Notes under the pieces: generated by a model
Databases searched by the model: none
Seen by the model: the letters and a program-made list of their open reading frames with translations, nothing else
What the model was told of the DNA's origin: nothing
Assembly (NCBI GenBank): GCA_002428205.1
Contig: DIUH01000287.1
Coordinates: 1-14,353 of the forward strand
Source of the DNA: Planctomycetaceae bacterium UBA6163
Lineage (GTDB): Bacteria; Planctomycetota; Planctomycetia; Pirellulales; Pirellulaceae
DNA length: 14,353 bases
Direction of reading: 5' to 3'
Part shown: positions 13,839-14,353 of the stretch, piece after piece
Numbering within the stretch: position 1 is the first letter of the stretch
Layout of the letters: every line of letters starts with the position of its first letter
Program-made: the position numbers and the translations under genes

Positions 13839-13866
13839 GGCTACACCTTTTTTACTTTGATTTGTA

Positions 13867-14316
13867 ATGAACCCAGTTCATCAGTATACCCATCGTGTCA
13901 CCCCAGACGAAATCGATCAACAGCAACATGTCCACAATCTGCGTTACCTGCAATGGACATTGTGGGCGGCCCACGCCCACAGCGCCGCCGGAGGATGGGA
14001 TTCCGCAGAAGCGCTCAAACAGGGGATCGGCTGGGTGGTTCGTTCGCATGACATCACCTACCGCGCCGCGGCGCGTGCCGGTGACGATATCATTGTACAA
14101 ACCTGGATCAGCGAAGCGACGCCCATTGCGGTTCGCCGCCGATACGTCATTTGCCGACCTGCGGACCAGCAGATCCTGGCGAAAATCGAAACTCGCTGGG
14201 TTTTGGTCGACCTGCGCGTCCACAAGGCGCTGAAGTTACCCGATGACGAAGCGGCTAAAATCGCCGTTGTCCCGACCCCGCCGCCGCTGCCATGGAACTT
14301 GTCGGGCACGGCGTAG
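13867..14316 (+). CDS. Acyl-CoA thioesterase, 4HBT hotdog family
   Basis: The 149-residue product shows the hotdog thioesterase start: VTPDEIDQQQHVHNLRYLQW, fitting the D-x(2-3)-H-V-x-N-x-x-Y signature with Asp17, His21, Asn24 and Tyr27. The central part (SHDITYRAAARAGDDIIVQTWISE) is the strand pattern that usually contains the Y-x-x-P/A-x-x-GD element. A proline-rich tail ends the protein. Such enzymes hydrolyse acyl-CoA or acyl-ACP thioesters; the substrate is not deducible. No Shine-Dalgarno is visible before the ATG at 13867, and there is little space upstream, so it may be leaderless or weakly translated. No signal peptide is present. Confidence 0.9.
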   Translation: MNPVHQYTHRVTPDEIDQQQHVHNLRYLQWTLWAAHAHSAAGGWDSAEALKQGIGWVVRSHDITYRAAARAGDDIIVQTWISEATPIAVRRRYVICRPADQQILAKIETRWVLVDLRVHKALKLPDDEAAKIAVVPTPPPLPWNLSGTA

Positions 14317-14353
14317 TACCATGGACCGACGGGAAATAAGTGTCCGGTACCTT
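14317..14353. other. Window edge, possible palindromic repeat unit
   Basis: The last 37 bases hold an ATG at 14321 with an 11-codon open frame that runs off the window, and the string AAGTGTCCGGTACCTT (14338-14353). The latter resembles GTGTC-x-GGTACC repeats that I remember from bacterial intergenic regions linked to REP-type elements. Too little is visible to decide. Confidence 0.2.

Noticed and set aside
1..14353. tRNA, rRNA, CRISPR array, insertion sequence or prophage
   Set aside because: I looked for T-loop/acceptor patterns, regularly spaced repeats and transposase or integrase motifs on both strands and found none.

Overview
The window looks like chromosomal DNA of a planctomycete, most likely a Pirellulaceae relative (Rhodopirellula-like). 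This is inferred from protein content: a Tat/RRDFL-type Gfo/Idh/MocA oxidoreductase, a sugar-phosphate isomerase-like TIM barrel, planctomycete-style exported proteins, a Pro/Gln-rich BamA-type barrel protein, and weak or absent Shine-Dalgarno sequences at several genes. I could not run a database search. There is no rRNA, tRNA, CRISPR array, transposase or phage gene.

Layout. 1-131 (-) is the start of a sodium:solute symporter. 378-599 (+) is infA (IF-1) with a TTG start, convergent with a Gfo/Idh/MocA oxidoreductase (616-1797, -). Two minus-strand genes follow that together equal one BamA: a barrel protein with a lipoprotein-like signal (1877-3556) and, upstream of it, a POTRA protein (3712-5112). 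The break falls inside the fifth POTRA domain. A gene-free stretch (5113-5488) precedes three minus-strand genes for exported proteins: a 31-cysteine tandem-repeat protein (5489-5944), a second Cys-rich protein (6060-6596) and a conserved planctomycete exported protein (6643-7551). These three are probably transcribed as 7551 to 5489.

On the plus strand follow uppP (undecaprenyl-diphosphatase, 7816-8613) and lexA (8718-9323). lexA ends tail to tail with a small putative exported protein (9320-9694, -). Next, all on the minus strand, come an epimerase-like TIM barrel (9788-10636) and an apparent operon read 13046 to 10745: a LarA-like protein without the expected catalytic motifs, a BFD-like [2Fe-2S] protein, and an ACP-phosphodiesterase-like protein joined by an ATGA overlap. 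An exported msrA (13113-13838, -) and a hotdog thioesterase (13867-14316, +) diverge from only 28 bp.

Themes. Several genes serve the envelope: outer-membrane assembly (split BamA), lipid-carrier recycling (UppP), exported Cys-rich proteins and an exported methionine sulfoxide reductase. The most noteworthy items are the split BamA, the secreted metallothionein-like repeat protein, and the LarA-like/BFD/AcpH-like operon.
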